A DNA stretch of 6,179 nt from Terriglobales bacterium. GTDB lineage: Bacteria > Acidobacteriota > Terriglobia > Terriglobales > Gp1-AA117. The notes below the pieces were generated by a model. The model did not search any database and was not told the origin of the DNA. It was given only the letters and a program-made list of their open reading frames with translations. Where the stretch lies: assembly GCA_030150795.1 (NCBI GenBank), contig JASLFF010000215.1, positions 1 through 6,179 on the forward strand. Reading direction: 5' to 3'. The translations under genes were made by a program, and so were the position numbers. Every line of letters starts with the position of its first letter. Within the stretch, counting starts at the first letter, position 1. Positions 1 to 5,806 of the stretch are shown here, one piece after another.

Positions 1-738
1 CCTGACTTCGCCATATTGCCCTGGGTCAATGTGGTAAAGATAGGCGGGCAAAGCATTATGGACCGCGGGCGCAGCGCGGTGTATCCGCTGGTGCAGGAGA
101 TTGTGAGCAATCTTGGCCGGCATAAGATGATTCTGGGAACAGGAGCAGGCACCCGCGCACGCCATATTTACAGCCTGGCAATTGATCTTGGACTTCCAAC
201 CGGAGTCCTTACCGTGCTGGGTACCGCCGTGGCCTGGCAGAACGCGCAGATGCTGCATTATCTGCTGGCCCAGTATGGCATCCCGTTCATCGAGCCGGAA
301 GGGTTCGGCACCTTGCCACATTATTTGATGGAGCGCGGCGCAGTAGTCTGCCAGGGAATGCCGCCTTACAAACTATGGGAGCCGAATCCGCCGGTCGGGC
401 GCATTCCACCGCAGCGTACTGACACGGGATGCTTCCTGATAGCGGAAGTATTCGGCGCCCGCAAGATGATTTACGTAAAAGATGAAGATGGGCTCTACAC
501 GGCTGACCCCAAGAAGCATCCGTCTTCAGAATACATTCCCCGCATCAGCGTGGAGGAATTATTGGCGCGCGATCTGGAAGACTTGATCGTGGAGCGGGCC
601 GTGCTGGAATTTATGGCGCGGGCGCGTAACATCCGCGAAATCCAATTCATCAACGGACTCAAGCCCGGTCAACTCACTGCGGCGCTGAACGGTGAAGCTG
701 TGGGGACCATCATCTATAGAAACGGAGATGCCAAGTGA
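1..738 (+). CDS. mosB: Molybdenum storage protein beta-like subunit (MosB-like), 5' partial
   Basis: Amino-acid-kinase-fold protein resembling the beta subunit of the molybdenum storage protein, a cytoplasmic hetero-oligomer that uses ATP to pack molybdate into polyoxomolybdate clusters. The reading frame is open from base 1. A TTG at 16 could be read as a start, but the codons before it (PDFAI) continue into LPWVNVVKIGG much as remembered MosB proteins do, so the true start lies outside the window. Visible motifs are the N-terminal KIGGQSIMDRGR, the glycine loop GTGAGTRARH, GMPPYKLW, IPPQRTDTG, the nucleotide-site segment KDEDGLYTADPKK, and the C-terminal NGLKPGQLTAAL. The conserved N-terminal Lys (codon 37-39) is present. 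It overlaps the next gene by four bases (GTGA), which indicates translational coupling. A UMP-kinase-like enzyme is the main alternative, but GTRARH and PPYKLW favour MosB. The assignment is from remembered family sequences, not a search. Confidence 0.82.
   Translation, partial: PDFAILPWVNVVKIGGQSIMDRGRSAVYPLVQEIVSNLGRHKMILGTGAGTRARHIYSLAIDLGLPTGVLTVLGTAVAWQNAQMLHYLLAQYGIPFIEPEGFGTLPHYLMERGAVVCQGMPPYKLWEPNPPVGRIPPQRTDTGCFLIAEVFGARKMIYVKDEDGLYTADPKKHPSSEYIPRISVEELLARDLEDLIVERAVLEFMARARNIREIQFINGLKPGQLTAALNGEAVGTIIYRNGDAK
723..726 (+). promoter_or_regulatory. Ribosome binding site for mosA-like gene
   Basis: GGAG lies eight bases before the GTG at 735, inside the last codons of the upstream gene. 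It supports the GTG start and coupled translation of the two storage-protein subunits. Confidence 0.55.
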
Positions 739-1553
739 GTTTCGATCATTCCAGCTCTCAGCATGTCACATCGAGCCTGATGCGCGAATCATTAGTGGAT
801 AAAAATGTCATCGCGCGAACCGAGGCGGCAGTGTCCGCGATTCTGCCTGACGTAAACGTGATCCAGATCGGCGGACATTCGATCATGGACCGGGGACGTT
901 CGGCCCTGCTCCCGCTATTGGATGAAATTGTGGCCAATCAAGCGGAACACCGGATGATCATCGGCGTAGGGGCCGGGGTGCGCTCACGGCACATCTTCTC
1001 CGTGGGACTGGATTTAGGTCTGCCTACCGGCGCGCTGGCTGCGCTTAGCGCAAAAGATTCCGCCCAGAATGCTTACATGGTTTCCTGCCTGCTGGCAAAA
1101 CATGGATTTGTGTATCTGGAAGCTCCCTTTGTAGTGCAGTTACTTCCCGCGATGCTGGCAGCAGCTCGCGGGGCAGTCTTTAATGGCATTCCGCCCTACT
1201 CGCTATGGGAGCATCCGCCCCTTGTGGGCAAGCTGCCGCCTCACGGCAGCGACGCTGGATCATATCTGGTGGGTGAGGTCTTTGGCGCGCGCAGCGTCAT
1301 CCTGCTCAAGGATGTGGATGGAATCTATACAGCCGATCCCAAGACGGATCCAGCGGCGGAGTTTATCCCTGAGGCCACGGCACAGGAACTCATTGATAGA
1401 AAACTGCGCACACTCCCCATTGAACCGGTGGTGCTTGATTTGCTGACCCGGGCGAAATTAGCGCGTAGTATTCGGGTCATCAACGGCTTAACGCCAGGCA
1501 ATCTTACCCGCGCTCTTAAAGGAGACCCGATAGGTACGCTGATCAAGCAATAA
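735..1553 (+). CDS. mosA: Molybdenum storage protein alpha-like subunit (MosA-like)
   Basis: This is a paralogue of the upstream protein, 272 residues, with the same amino-acid-kinase fold. It is the expected partner in a mixed MosA/MosB cage. The GTG start at 735 overlaps the upstream stop and follows a GGAG at 723-726. It is preferred over ATG 780 because residues 9-30 (QHVTSSLMRESL and onward) resemble the N-terminal arm of known alpha subunits. Motifs are IGGHSIMDRGR (45-55), GAGVRSRHIFSVGLDLGLP (79-97, alpha-like), GIPPYSLWEH (151-160), LPPHGSDAG (167-175), KDVDGIYTADPK (192-203) and NGLTPGNLTRAL (250-261). Oddities: the Lys normally found before the first IGG is Gln44, and the loop after PPY, which I remember as His-rich in Azotobacter alpha, reads SLWEH. 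The subunit role is therefore inferred, and it may be a non-catalytic partner. No clear terminator follows; the gene converges on the flavoprotein gene 46 bases away. Confidence 0.8.
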   Translation: MSFDHSSSQHVTSSLMRESLVDKNVIARTEAAVSAILPDVNVIQIGGHSIMDRGRSALLPLLDEIVANQAEHRMIIGVGAGVRSRHIFSVGLDLGLPTGALAALSAKDSAQNAYMVSCLLAKHGFVYLEAPFVVQLLPAMLAAARGAVFNGIPPYSLWEHPPLVGKLPPHGSDAGSYLVGEVFGARSVILLKDVDGIYTADPKTDPAAEFIPEATAQELIDRKLRTLPIEPVVLDLLTRAKLARSIRVINGLTPGNLTRALKGDPIGTLIKQ

Positions 1554-1599
1554 TGATCGCGTATAGCAGCGAATCGAGATAAACAATAAATTCACGAAG

Positions 1600-2652
1600 C
1601 TATTTCATCTGTTTGCGAGCCTGCCAGAAAGAATGTTCTGGCCAGCGATGCTCGATTGCATAGTATAGGCGACGCTGTCGTACATATTCTTCAAATTCCA
1701 AACGCACTTGCCTGGCATATGAGGCCATCGAGTCGGTCTCACCATGAAGGCACGCGGTGACGGCGGCCGTTGCAGAACTTGCTTGACGAAGCGCCTTGAA
1801 AACGCCACGCCCTGAAAGCGGATCATATGAAGAGGCGCTGTCTCCAACGGCCAGCCAGCCATTGCCGAAAACTGCCGTACGGCAGGATGAGGTTACGCGC
1901 AGCACTCGCGAGTCCTGGATCTGGCCGCCTTCCAGTCGGCGCGCCGTGAAGGGAGCAGCCTTGAGTTGTTCGTCAATCGCGATGCCGTCTCGGCGATATA
2001 TGCCGGGATCGGTAAAAAACATTGCAATCGCTGTTTCTCCCGGCAGTGGAGCGCTATACCACCAGCCGGATGAAGTGGTCTCAATGCAGGTGCGGAGATC
2101 CCGCGGAAATCGAGCCGAACAGGAGATTGTTAGCGCAATCGCCAGCAATTCATCTTCGGTCTCGCGATCTGCATTGCCGTCAATGCGAAGCCCGTTTCTT
2201 CCGCAGGCATCGACCAGAATGCGCGACCGGCACTCACTCACACTCCAACCATTATCTGTGCGGCAACATGTTCCCACGCGGCGGCAGGGATAGACCTGCG
2301 CTCCGGCGCGTGCGGCTTCCTTCACCAACATGGCATCAAATTGTCTGCGATCAATGTGCCACCCAGGGCCATGAACGTTGCGAACGAAATCCACCTCTAC
2401 AGGGAGCGGATCGCCCCAAAGGGAGATCATGCCAGAGGTCTCAAGCGGAGAAAGCGATTGGAAGGCTTCCCAAAGTCCCAGGCTGCGCAAAACCGGATTG
2501 ATCTCCGGCGGCAAGGTCTCGCCATACCTTGGAAGATCATATGCCGTGGCTTCCAATAAAGCGACGCGGCATCCCTGGCGTGCCAGGCACAAAGCAACTA
2601 CCGCGCCCGCAGGTCCACCGCCCGCCACCAGTACATCGAACTCTTCGACCAT
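1600..2652 (-). CDS. lodB: LodB/GoxB-like FAD-dependent quinone-cofactor maturation protein
   Basis: FAD-binding monooxygenase-fold protein of about 350 residues. LodB-type flavoproteins are needed for post-translational formation of the CTQ cofactor in LodA-type oxidases. Visible features, numbered from ATG 2652, are the dinucleotide motif VLVAGGGPAGA (7-17) with an acidic end at LLE (32-34), GETLPPEINPVLRSLGL (45-61), GWHIDRRQFD (97-106), VDACGRNG (147-154), GWWYSAPLPGE (196-206), and the second FAD motif GWLAVGDSASSYDPLSGRG (265-283). No signal peptide or membrane segment is seen. The ATG at 2652 is preferred over the in-frame GTG at 2658, because AAGG on the minus strand would leave no spacing for the GTG but about five bases for the ATG. 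The gene is divergent from the LodA-like gene, whereas in Marinomonas the two are co-directional. A generic tryptophan-halogenase or geranylgeranyl-reductase relative is the alternative; the lodA neighbour decides for LodB. Confidence 0.85.
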   Translation of the reverse strand: MVEEFDVLVAGGGPAGAVVALCLARQGCRVALLEATAYDLPRYGETLPPEINPVLRSLGLWEAFQSLSPLETSGMISLWGDPLPVEVDFVRNVHGPGWHIDRRQFDAMLVKEAARAGAQVYPCRRVGTCCRTDNGWSVSECRSRILVDACGRNGLRIDGNADRETEDELLAIALTISCSARFPRDLRTCIETTSSGWWYSAPLPGETAIAMFFTDPGIYRRDGIAIDEQLKAAPFTARRLEGGQIQDSRVLRVTSSCRTAVFGNGWLAVGDSASSYDPLSGRGVFKALRQASSATAAVTACLHGETDSMASYARQVRLEFEEYVRQRRLYYAIEHRWPEHSFWQARKQMK

Positions 2653-2715
2653 CGCCACCTTAATGAAAATTAATGATTAGCCTGTAGTGTGCCATTCAGT
2701 AGTCCGCTACATTTA

Positions 2716-2731
2716 GCATGGAATTTCATGC
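2716..2731. repeat. Operator-like 16-base palindrome in the divergent spacer
   Basis: GCATG and CATGC form a perfect five-base inverted repeat around the centre GAATTT, of which AATT is itself symmetric. It sits nine bases before the TATAAT box, where a regulator could control one or both divergent genes. No regulator gene is in the window, so the role is inferred. Confidence 0.35.
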
Positions 2732-2740
2732 CTCACAGAA

Positions 2741-2746
2741 TATAAT
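2741..2746 (+). promoter_or_regulatory. Candidate -10 box for lodA-like gene
   Basis: A perfect TATAAT lies 21 bases before the ATG at 2768. No good TTGACA-like -35 box is found 16-18 bases upstream; that position overlaps the palindrome at 2716-2731, consistent with an activator-dependent or regulated promoter. Confidence 0.45.
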
Positions 2747-2755
2747 TTACAACCC

Positions 2756-2760
2756 AAGGA
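2756..2760 (+). promoter_or_regulatory. Ribosome binding site for lodA-like gene
   Basis: AAGGA is followed by a seven-base gap to the ATG at 2768, supporting that start. The encoded N-terminus reaches the family signature within ten residues. Confidence 0.6.
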
Positions 2761-2767
2761 AGAAATC

Positions 2768-4669
2768 ATGAACGTGGATTCGGTTGTTGCGGCGCGCATT
2801 CATCCAGCGATTGGCATTGCTCGGGTAGGAAATAGCGATGAATTCTTTATTGGTCCTGAGGTGCCGCACCCCACTCCACCACCCGAGGGCGGCTATCGCG
2901 ACAAGCAAGGCCGGCTCAAACGGCAGGCTGCGCGTTTTCGTGTCTATGGATACGACAGCGCCGGCAATGTGGTCGCGGAGTTGACCGCATCAAATGCAGA
3001 GATCAAGTGGACAGCGCACGTGGCGAACAAGAAGGCCGCGTGGTACGACTTTGACGCCGCGCTCGATTTGCCCGAAGCCGTCAATCTCCAGTCTGCCCGT
3101 CGTAATGCGGCGATTCAGGGAAAGGACCGGGAAAAGCTGGTCATTGACCCAGGGCCGCGATCAGTATCCGGCAGGAGACAAAAATCAAGTCCGTTTGATA
3201 CAGGCAAGTTTCTCGGACAAAAGGTGTATCTCGGGGAGTTGCAGACGGATGAAGAAGGCCGATTAATTTTCATCGGAGGAAAGGGCAAGTCGGGCAGTCC
3301 TCTGCCGGAATACACCCTGGTTACATTTGCCAACAATCTGAGATGGTATGACGATATGTCGGATGGGCCAGTGTCTGCGACGGTCAGCATCGGCGGGCGC
3401 ACTATCCCTGTTGACCCGGCCTGGATAGTAACCGCTCCGCCCAACTACTCGCCCGATTTGGTAACGCCGCAGACGATGTACGACGTGATCCGTGACGCGG
3501 TTACCGGGCCGCTGCTGCCAAAGCCGGGCAAGCCATCTTTTACGCGCGATATTCTGCCGCTGTTCCGGCAGTTCCACGAGGCGCAATGGGTCAATAGCGG
3601 TTTTTTTGTTCAATTCGGCTGGATGGGGCCAAACGACTTCATGCGGCCGGATGTACTCAAGAAGTTGTCCACGCCTCCGACGGGAACCGACGACCCTTTC
3701 GGTGAAATGCGCCGCCAGATCTTCTATTCATTCCGCGACCCTTCTGCCACCACGTTCGAACCTCTCAAATGGCCTCCGCTTTATGGAGATGCATTTGGCA
3801 GCTTTGACAGCCCTCCGGGCCCGCGGGTCGGTTTTGCTTTCACGAAGACGATCTATGAGTTTCTGCGGCAATGGATGACCGGCAACTTTACCGGCGACTA
3901 CGACCCCTCCGTGCGAGAGCCAGAGTCGATCGTCGATGTTGCCGTGGCGGAACAACCCGATACCCTGGACCGTGCCGCTCTACACTTTTGCATGGGCGGA
4001 CCGTTTCACCCCGGTTGCGAGATGACATGGCCGATGCGACAAGCCTCCATGTATCGCGCACCATTTCGTTTACGCCAGCGTGCGGACGGCCAGGCGGAGC
4101 CCGACTATGGCGAGTTCCTGACACAAGCCACAGTCCTGGCTGAAGACGGACCGCTTTCCGCCAGCGGTCCTGGCGATATCAGCAAATGGATGGCAGTGCC
4201 GTGGCAAACGGATACAGCGAGTTGTCGAGCCGGTTATCCTGGCAGACCGTTTCCGGAAGACGCCTTCATTCCGAGCTTCTGGCCCTCGCGCGTGCCGAAT
4301 ACGATCCTGACTGATGCGAACTACAAAATCGTGATTGACGCCAGCCAACCACTCGAGAAACGCATCGCTGCGTTCTACGACCGGTGCAATTGGTTGCGGA
4401 GTCTAGGTCTGAAGCGGCCTTACGTGGAACAGATCACGCACATGGTTCATCACTTCGGCGAGTTGGGTCTGATAGAAAAACGTGAAACCACGGCGGGCCC
4501 GGATTTTCCTTCCGTGATGTATGTAGAGACGCTTCCGCCAGGGGCGCCAGCACCAATATTGCGGGCGGCTGCCTCTTTGACCGAAATAGCACGCGAGCCT
4601 GAACCGTCGGGAGTCAGCCTCGAATTCGCGCAGGCCAGGTTTCCCGCGTCGCGTCGCCTCAAACGCTGA
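2768..4669 (+). CDS. lodA: LodA/GoxA-family CTQ-dependent amino acid oxidase
   Basis: A 633-residue protein of the LodA family, which oxidatively deaminates amino acids (the epsilon-amine of lysine in LodA, glycine in GoxA), giving H2O2 and ammonia. The N-terminal signature RIHPAIGIARVGNS (10-23) with FFIGPE (26-31) is diagnostic. Other family segments are QAARFRVYGYD (53-63), DPGPRSVSG (127-135), KVYLGELQTDE (152-162), FANNLRWYDDMSDGPV (187-202), CMGGPFHPGCEMTW (408-421), PWQTDTASC (478-486) and FWPSRVPN (504-511). Cys486, four residues after Asp482, matches the cofactor-forming Cys and its upstream Asp in LodA (Cys516, Asp512). The Trp partner is less clear: Trp505 and Trp542 are candidates, and Phe563 occupies a spot where I expect Trp in many members. 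The start is ATG 2768 with AAGGA at 2756-2760. There is no signal peptide. Substrate cannot be predicted. The LodB-like maturation partner is divergent, 115 bases away. Confidence 0.9.
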   Translation: MNVDSVVAARIHPAIGIARVGNSDEFFIGPEVPHPTPPPEGGYRDKQGRLKRQAARFRVYGYDSAGNVVAELTASNAEIKWTAHVANKKAAWYDFDAALDLPEAVNLQSARRNAAIQGKDREKLVIDPGPRSVSGRRQKSSPFDTGKFLGQKVYLGELQTDEEGRLIFIGGKGKSGSPLPEYTLVTFANNLRWYDDMSDGPVSATVSIGGRTIPVDPAWIVTAPPNYSPDLVTPQTMYDVIRDAVTGPLLPKPGKPSFTRDILPLFRQFHEAQWVNSGFFVQFGWMGPNDFMRPDVLKKLSTPPTGTDDPFGEMRRQIFYSFRDPSATTFEPLKWPPLYGDAFGSFDSPPGPRVGFAFTKTIYEFLRQWMTGNFTGDYDPSVREPESIVDVAVAEQPDTLDRAALHFCMGGPFHPGCEMTWPMRQASMYRAPFRLRQRADGQAEPDYGEFLTQATVLAEDGPLSASGPGDISKWMAVPWQTDTASCRAGYPGRPFPEDAFIPSFWPSRVPNTILTDANYKIVIDASQPLEKRIAAFYDRCNWLRSLGLKRPYVEQITHMVHHFGELGLIEKRETTAGPDFPSVMYVETLPPGAPAPILRAAASLTEIAREPEPSGVSLEFAQARFPASRRLKR

Positions 4670-4745
4670 AGGCACCGCAAGGCTGACCAATTGACTGATT
4701 TTGTATTGTCTGTTTCTCCAGTCTCAGCGTTTCGGAAGAGTTCCC

Positions 4746-4779
4746 GCAGATCTCGGCAAAAACTGCTCTGAGATCTTGC
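4746..4779. repeat. Inverted repeat / hairpin downstream of lodA-like gene
   Basis: AGATCTC (4748-4754) pairs perfectly with GAGATCT (4770-4776). The stem can extend by GC/GC across a single bulged T, and an inner GCA/TGC (4756-4758 with 4764-4766) can also pair. No T-run follows, so it is not a typical intrinsic terminator. It may stabilise the 3' end of the LodA-like transcript or be a binding site. Confidence 0.4.
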
Positions 4780-5146
4780 AGACATATGATTCATGTAGCA
4801 GAGTTTAACCAGTGGCAGGAGACGGAACGCAAGACACCTGCCAGCAGACAAAGAATCGGATGATAACCTCGTGATCGGACTTCACGGCCTTTGCTAGCAA
4901 TACCAACACAATTCCAAAATGTATCCTCAACTCTAACTTCGGCCATACTCTTCACTGGCAACAAGACTGATTTTTTTCTGCATCAACTCTCTCCCATTCT
5001 GGGAATCCTGATTGCGAAAATTCCAGTGAAAACGTTGAACGAGAGAACGATTCTTCTTAAGCTGGTTTGATGTGGTCGCAATTTGTTTTCTTCTTAGATG
5101 GAAGGTTGCGGAAAGCGGCCCGAGACGAAAACACAGAGGACACTAA

Positions 5147-5160
5147 CCGGCAATGGCCGG
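5147..5160. repeat. Small GC-rich hairpin in the precursor-peptide leader region
   Basis: CCGGC and GCCGG form a five-pair stem with an AATG loop. The unit CCGGCAA also occurs twice in direct orientation (5147-5153 and 5157-5163). Flanking GTTGC (5105-5109) and GCAAC (5160-5164) could close a larger fold. No known riboswitch consensus is matched convincingly. Confidence 0.3.
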
Positions 5161-5224
5161 CAACTCCCACGCCTATGCCGACAAACCTGAAGCTCCGGTA
5201 AACCAACCCTGATTTTTAGGTGAT

Positions 5225-5247
5225 CCATATTCTTGCTAAACCATATT
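5225..5247. repeat. Direct repeat CCATATT, 16-base period, upstream of peptide genes
   Basis: CCATATT occurs at 5225-5231 and again at 5241-5247, flanking a TTGCTA that could be a weak -35 element. This is 57 bases upstream of the first precursor gene, so it could be a regulator binding site. Two seven-base copies can easily arise by chance. Confidence 0.25.
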
Positions 5248-5290
5248 TTTGGCCGATCATGCGGAATTAGAAAAAGTCATTTCACTCAAA

Positions 5291-5297
5291 AAAGGAG
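5291..5297 (+). promoter_or_regulatory. Ribosome binding site for precursor peptide 1
   Basis: AAAGGAG lies six bases before the ATG at 5304. This strong site is a main reason to accept such a short gene, and it favours ATG 5304 over the in-frame ATG at 5319. Confidence 0.7.
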
Positions 5298-5303
5298 CAA
5301 TCA

Positions 5304-5468
5304 ATGTTGGAGCAAATCATGTCTAACCGAGTACTGACCCGCCAGGGCGCGCGCGAGTTGACGACCGAAGAAGTACAGCATGTTGCCGGTGGAACCACGA
5401 CTGGATGCCGTGGCACTTCACTTCACAAGGGTGGCCCCATAGTCGATGTCCTCTGCGACCCTAGCTAG
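5304..5468 (+). CDS. Precursor peptide 1 of a putative graspetide-type RiPP
   Basis: A 54-residue peptide not detectable by usual length limits. The leader runs to a double-glycine end: NRVLTRQGARELTTEE (8-23), then VAGG (27-30). The core of 24 residues begins TTTGCRGTS (31-39) and ends IVDVLCDPS (46-54). Candidate side-chain donors are Thr31-33, Thr38, Ser39 and Lys42; the only acidic acceptors after the GG are Asp48 and Asp52. Cys35 and Cys51 could instead form a disulfide. The leader is clearly paralogous to that of the next peptide (NRVL.RQ.AR.LT..E......GG), which is strong evidence that both are real and processed by common enzymes. The Gly-Gly boundary suggests removal by a C39-type or similar peptidase, not in the window. 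The ATP-grasp gene downstream makes graspetide chemistry the best guess; a GG-leader bacteriocin without cross-links is the alternative. Confidence 0.75.
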   Translation: MLEQIMSNRVLTRQGARELTTEEVQHVAGGTTTGCRGTSLHKGGPIVDVLCDPS

Positions 5469-5517
5469 CCAACCAGGGACGCAGTTTCAGAATGAAGTAA
5501 ATGGAAGAACAATTCAT

Positions 5518-5524
5518 AAAGGAG
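5518..5524 (+). promoter_or_regulatory. Ribosome binding site for precursor peptide 2
   Basis: AAAGGAG is placed seven bases before the ATG at 5532. It is the same sequence as the site before peptide 1, fitting duplication of the whole translation-initiation and leader unit. Confidence 0.7.
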
Positions 5525-5531
5525 AAAAATA

Positions 5532-5690
5532 ATGTCGAAAAGCCCAGACAATCGAGTACTTAGCCGTCAACTGGCCCGAGACTTGACACCCCAGGAGCTT
5601 GAAACCATTACCGGCGGATTTTTCACAAATCCGAATCGAGATGTAACCACTACTTTCTGCACGCTTGCCTCAGACGGCGACGATGACTAA
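5532..5690 (+). CDS. Precursor peptide 2 of a putative graspetide-type RiPP
   Basis: A 52-residue peptide. The leader has NRVLSRQLARDLTPQELE (7-24) and ends ITGG (26-29), matching peptide 1 residue for residue at NRVL, RQ, AR, LT and GG. The 23-residue core begins FFTNPNRDV (30-38), then TTTFCTLAS (39-47), and ends in DGDDD (48-52). A cluster of Thr/Ser (39, 40, 41, 44, 47) followed at once by four Asp is the donor/acceptor arrangement expected for ester cross-links made by graspetide ATP-grasp enzymes. The single Cys43 cannot form an internal disulfide. It lies 63 bases after peptide 1, is probably co-transcribed with it, and is followed immediately by an intrinsic terminator. Ring topology and bioactivity cannot be read from sequence. 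Confidence 0.8.
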   Translation: MSKSPDNRVLSRQLARDLTPQELETITGGFFTNPNRDVTTTFCTLASDGDDD

Positions 5691-5699
5691 ACAGAAAGA

Positions 5700-5732
5700 G
5701 GGCCGCCCGCCGGATGGCGACGGCCCCTTTTT
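5700..5732 (+). terminator. Intrinsic terminator after the precursor peptides
   Basis: The outer stem GGGCCG (5700-5705) pairs with CGGCCC (5721-5726). The inner stem CGCC (5708-5711) pairs with GGCG (5716-5719) around a GGAT loop, with a small internal bulge. One C and then five T follow at 5728-5732. It begins nine bases after the stop of peptide 2 and stands before the ligase gene, so it should end or attenuate the peptide transcript and keep precursor mRNA in excess over ligase mRNA. Confidence 0.8.
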
Positions 5733-5790
5733 AGCTTGCCGTAACTCAAGGCAGTGAAGTACACGCCAGTTCCCAGGACTCAATCCAGAC

Positions 5791-5796
5791 AGGAGG
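5791..5796 (+). promoter_or_regulatory. Ribosome binding site for ATP-grasp gene
   Basis: A perfect AGGAGG lies ten bases before the ATG at 5807. The gap is slightly long but usable. Confidence 0.6.
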
Positions 5797-5806
5797 ACCG
5801 CTCAAC

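Larger units (their letters stand above)
4670..5303. other. 634-base region with no convincing gene
   Basis: I see no frame with a plausible start, ribosome site and protein-like composition on either strand. A minus-strand frame reaching to about 4851 is the shadow of the LodA-like gene's 3' end. Composition is visibly more AT-rich than the flanking genes. The stretch contains hairpins at 4746-4779 and 5147-5160 and a direct repeat at 5225-5247, and must also hold the promoter of the peptide genes that follow. No -35/-10 pair stands out: TTGAAC at 5035-5040 and TTGCTA at 5233-5238 both have poor -10 partners. A long 5' leader or a small RNA is possible but not shown. Confidence 0.5.

Noticed and set aside
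16..18. TTG as the start of the first storage-protein gene
   Set aside because: The frame is open to base 1 and the residues before it fit the family, so the gene is cut by the window edge.
1183..1546. Alternative frames inside the mosA-like gene (1183-1446 plus, 1325-1546 minus)
   Set aside because: Fully contained in a gene with strong family motifs; no ribosome site or protein-like content of their own.
1796..2680. Plus-strand open frames inside the flavoprotein gene (1796-2293, 2022-2501, 2341-2559, 2378-2680)
   Set aside because: They lie opposite a well-supported FAD protein, have Arg/Ser/Pro-rich shadow-like composition, and show no motif.
2994..4348. Several plus- and minus-strand frames of 75-128 codons inside the lodA-like gene
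   Set aside because: Shadow frames of a 633-residue protein whose motifs run along its whole length.
4450..4851. Minus-strand frame of 133 codons reaching into the spacer after lodA
   Set aside because: Most of it overlaps the 3' end of lodA; the remaining N-terminal part shows no recognisable motif, and nothing else supports it.
4968..4978. T-run at about 4971-4977 as a terminator
   Set aside because: No stable stem precedes it; only a four-base TCTT/AAGA pairing is available.
4999..5026. Imperfect inverted repeat CTGGGAAT / ATTCCAG
   Set aside because: Short, with a bulge, and no T-run or promoter context; expected by chance.
5101..5220. Possible c-di-GMP (GEMM-I) riboswitch, suggested by GGAAAGC...GAGACGAAAAC and a GC-rich hairpin
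   Set aside because: The conserved 5' segment, the GGGACGCAAAG core and the tetraloop-receptor arrangement are not matched; similarity is only superficial.
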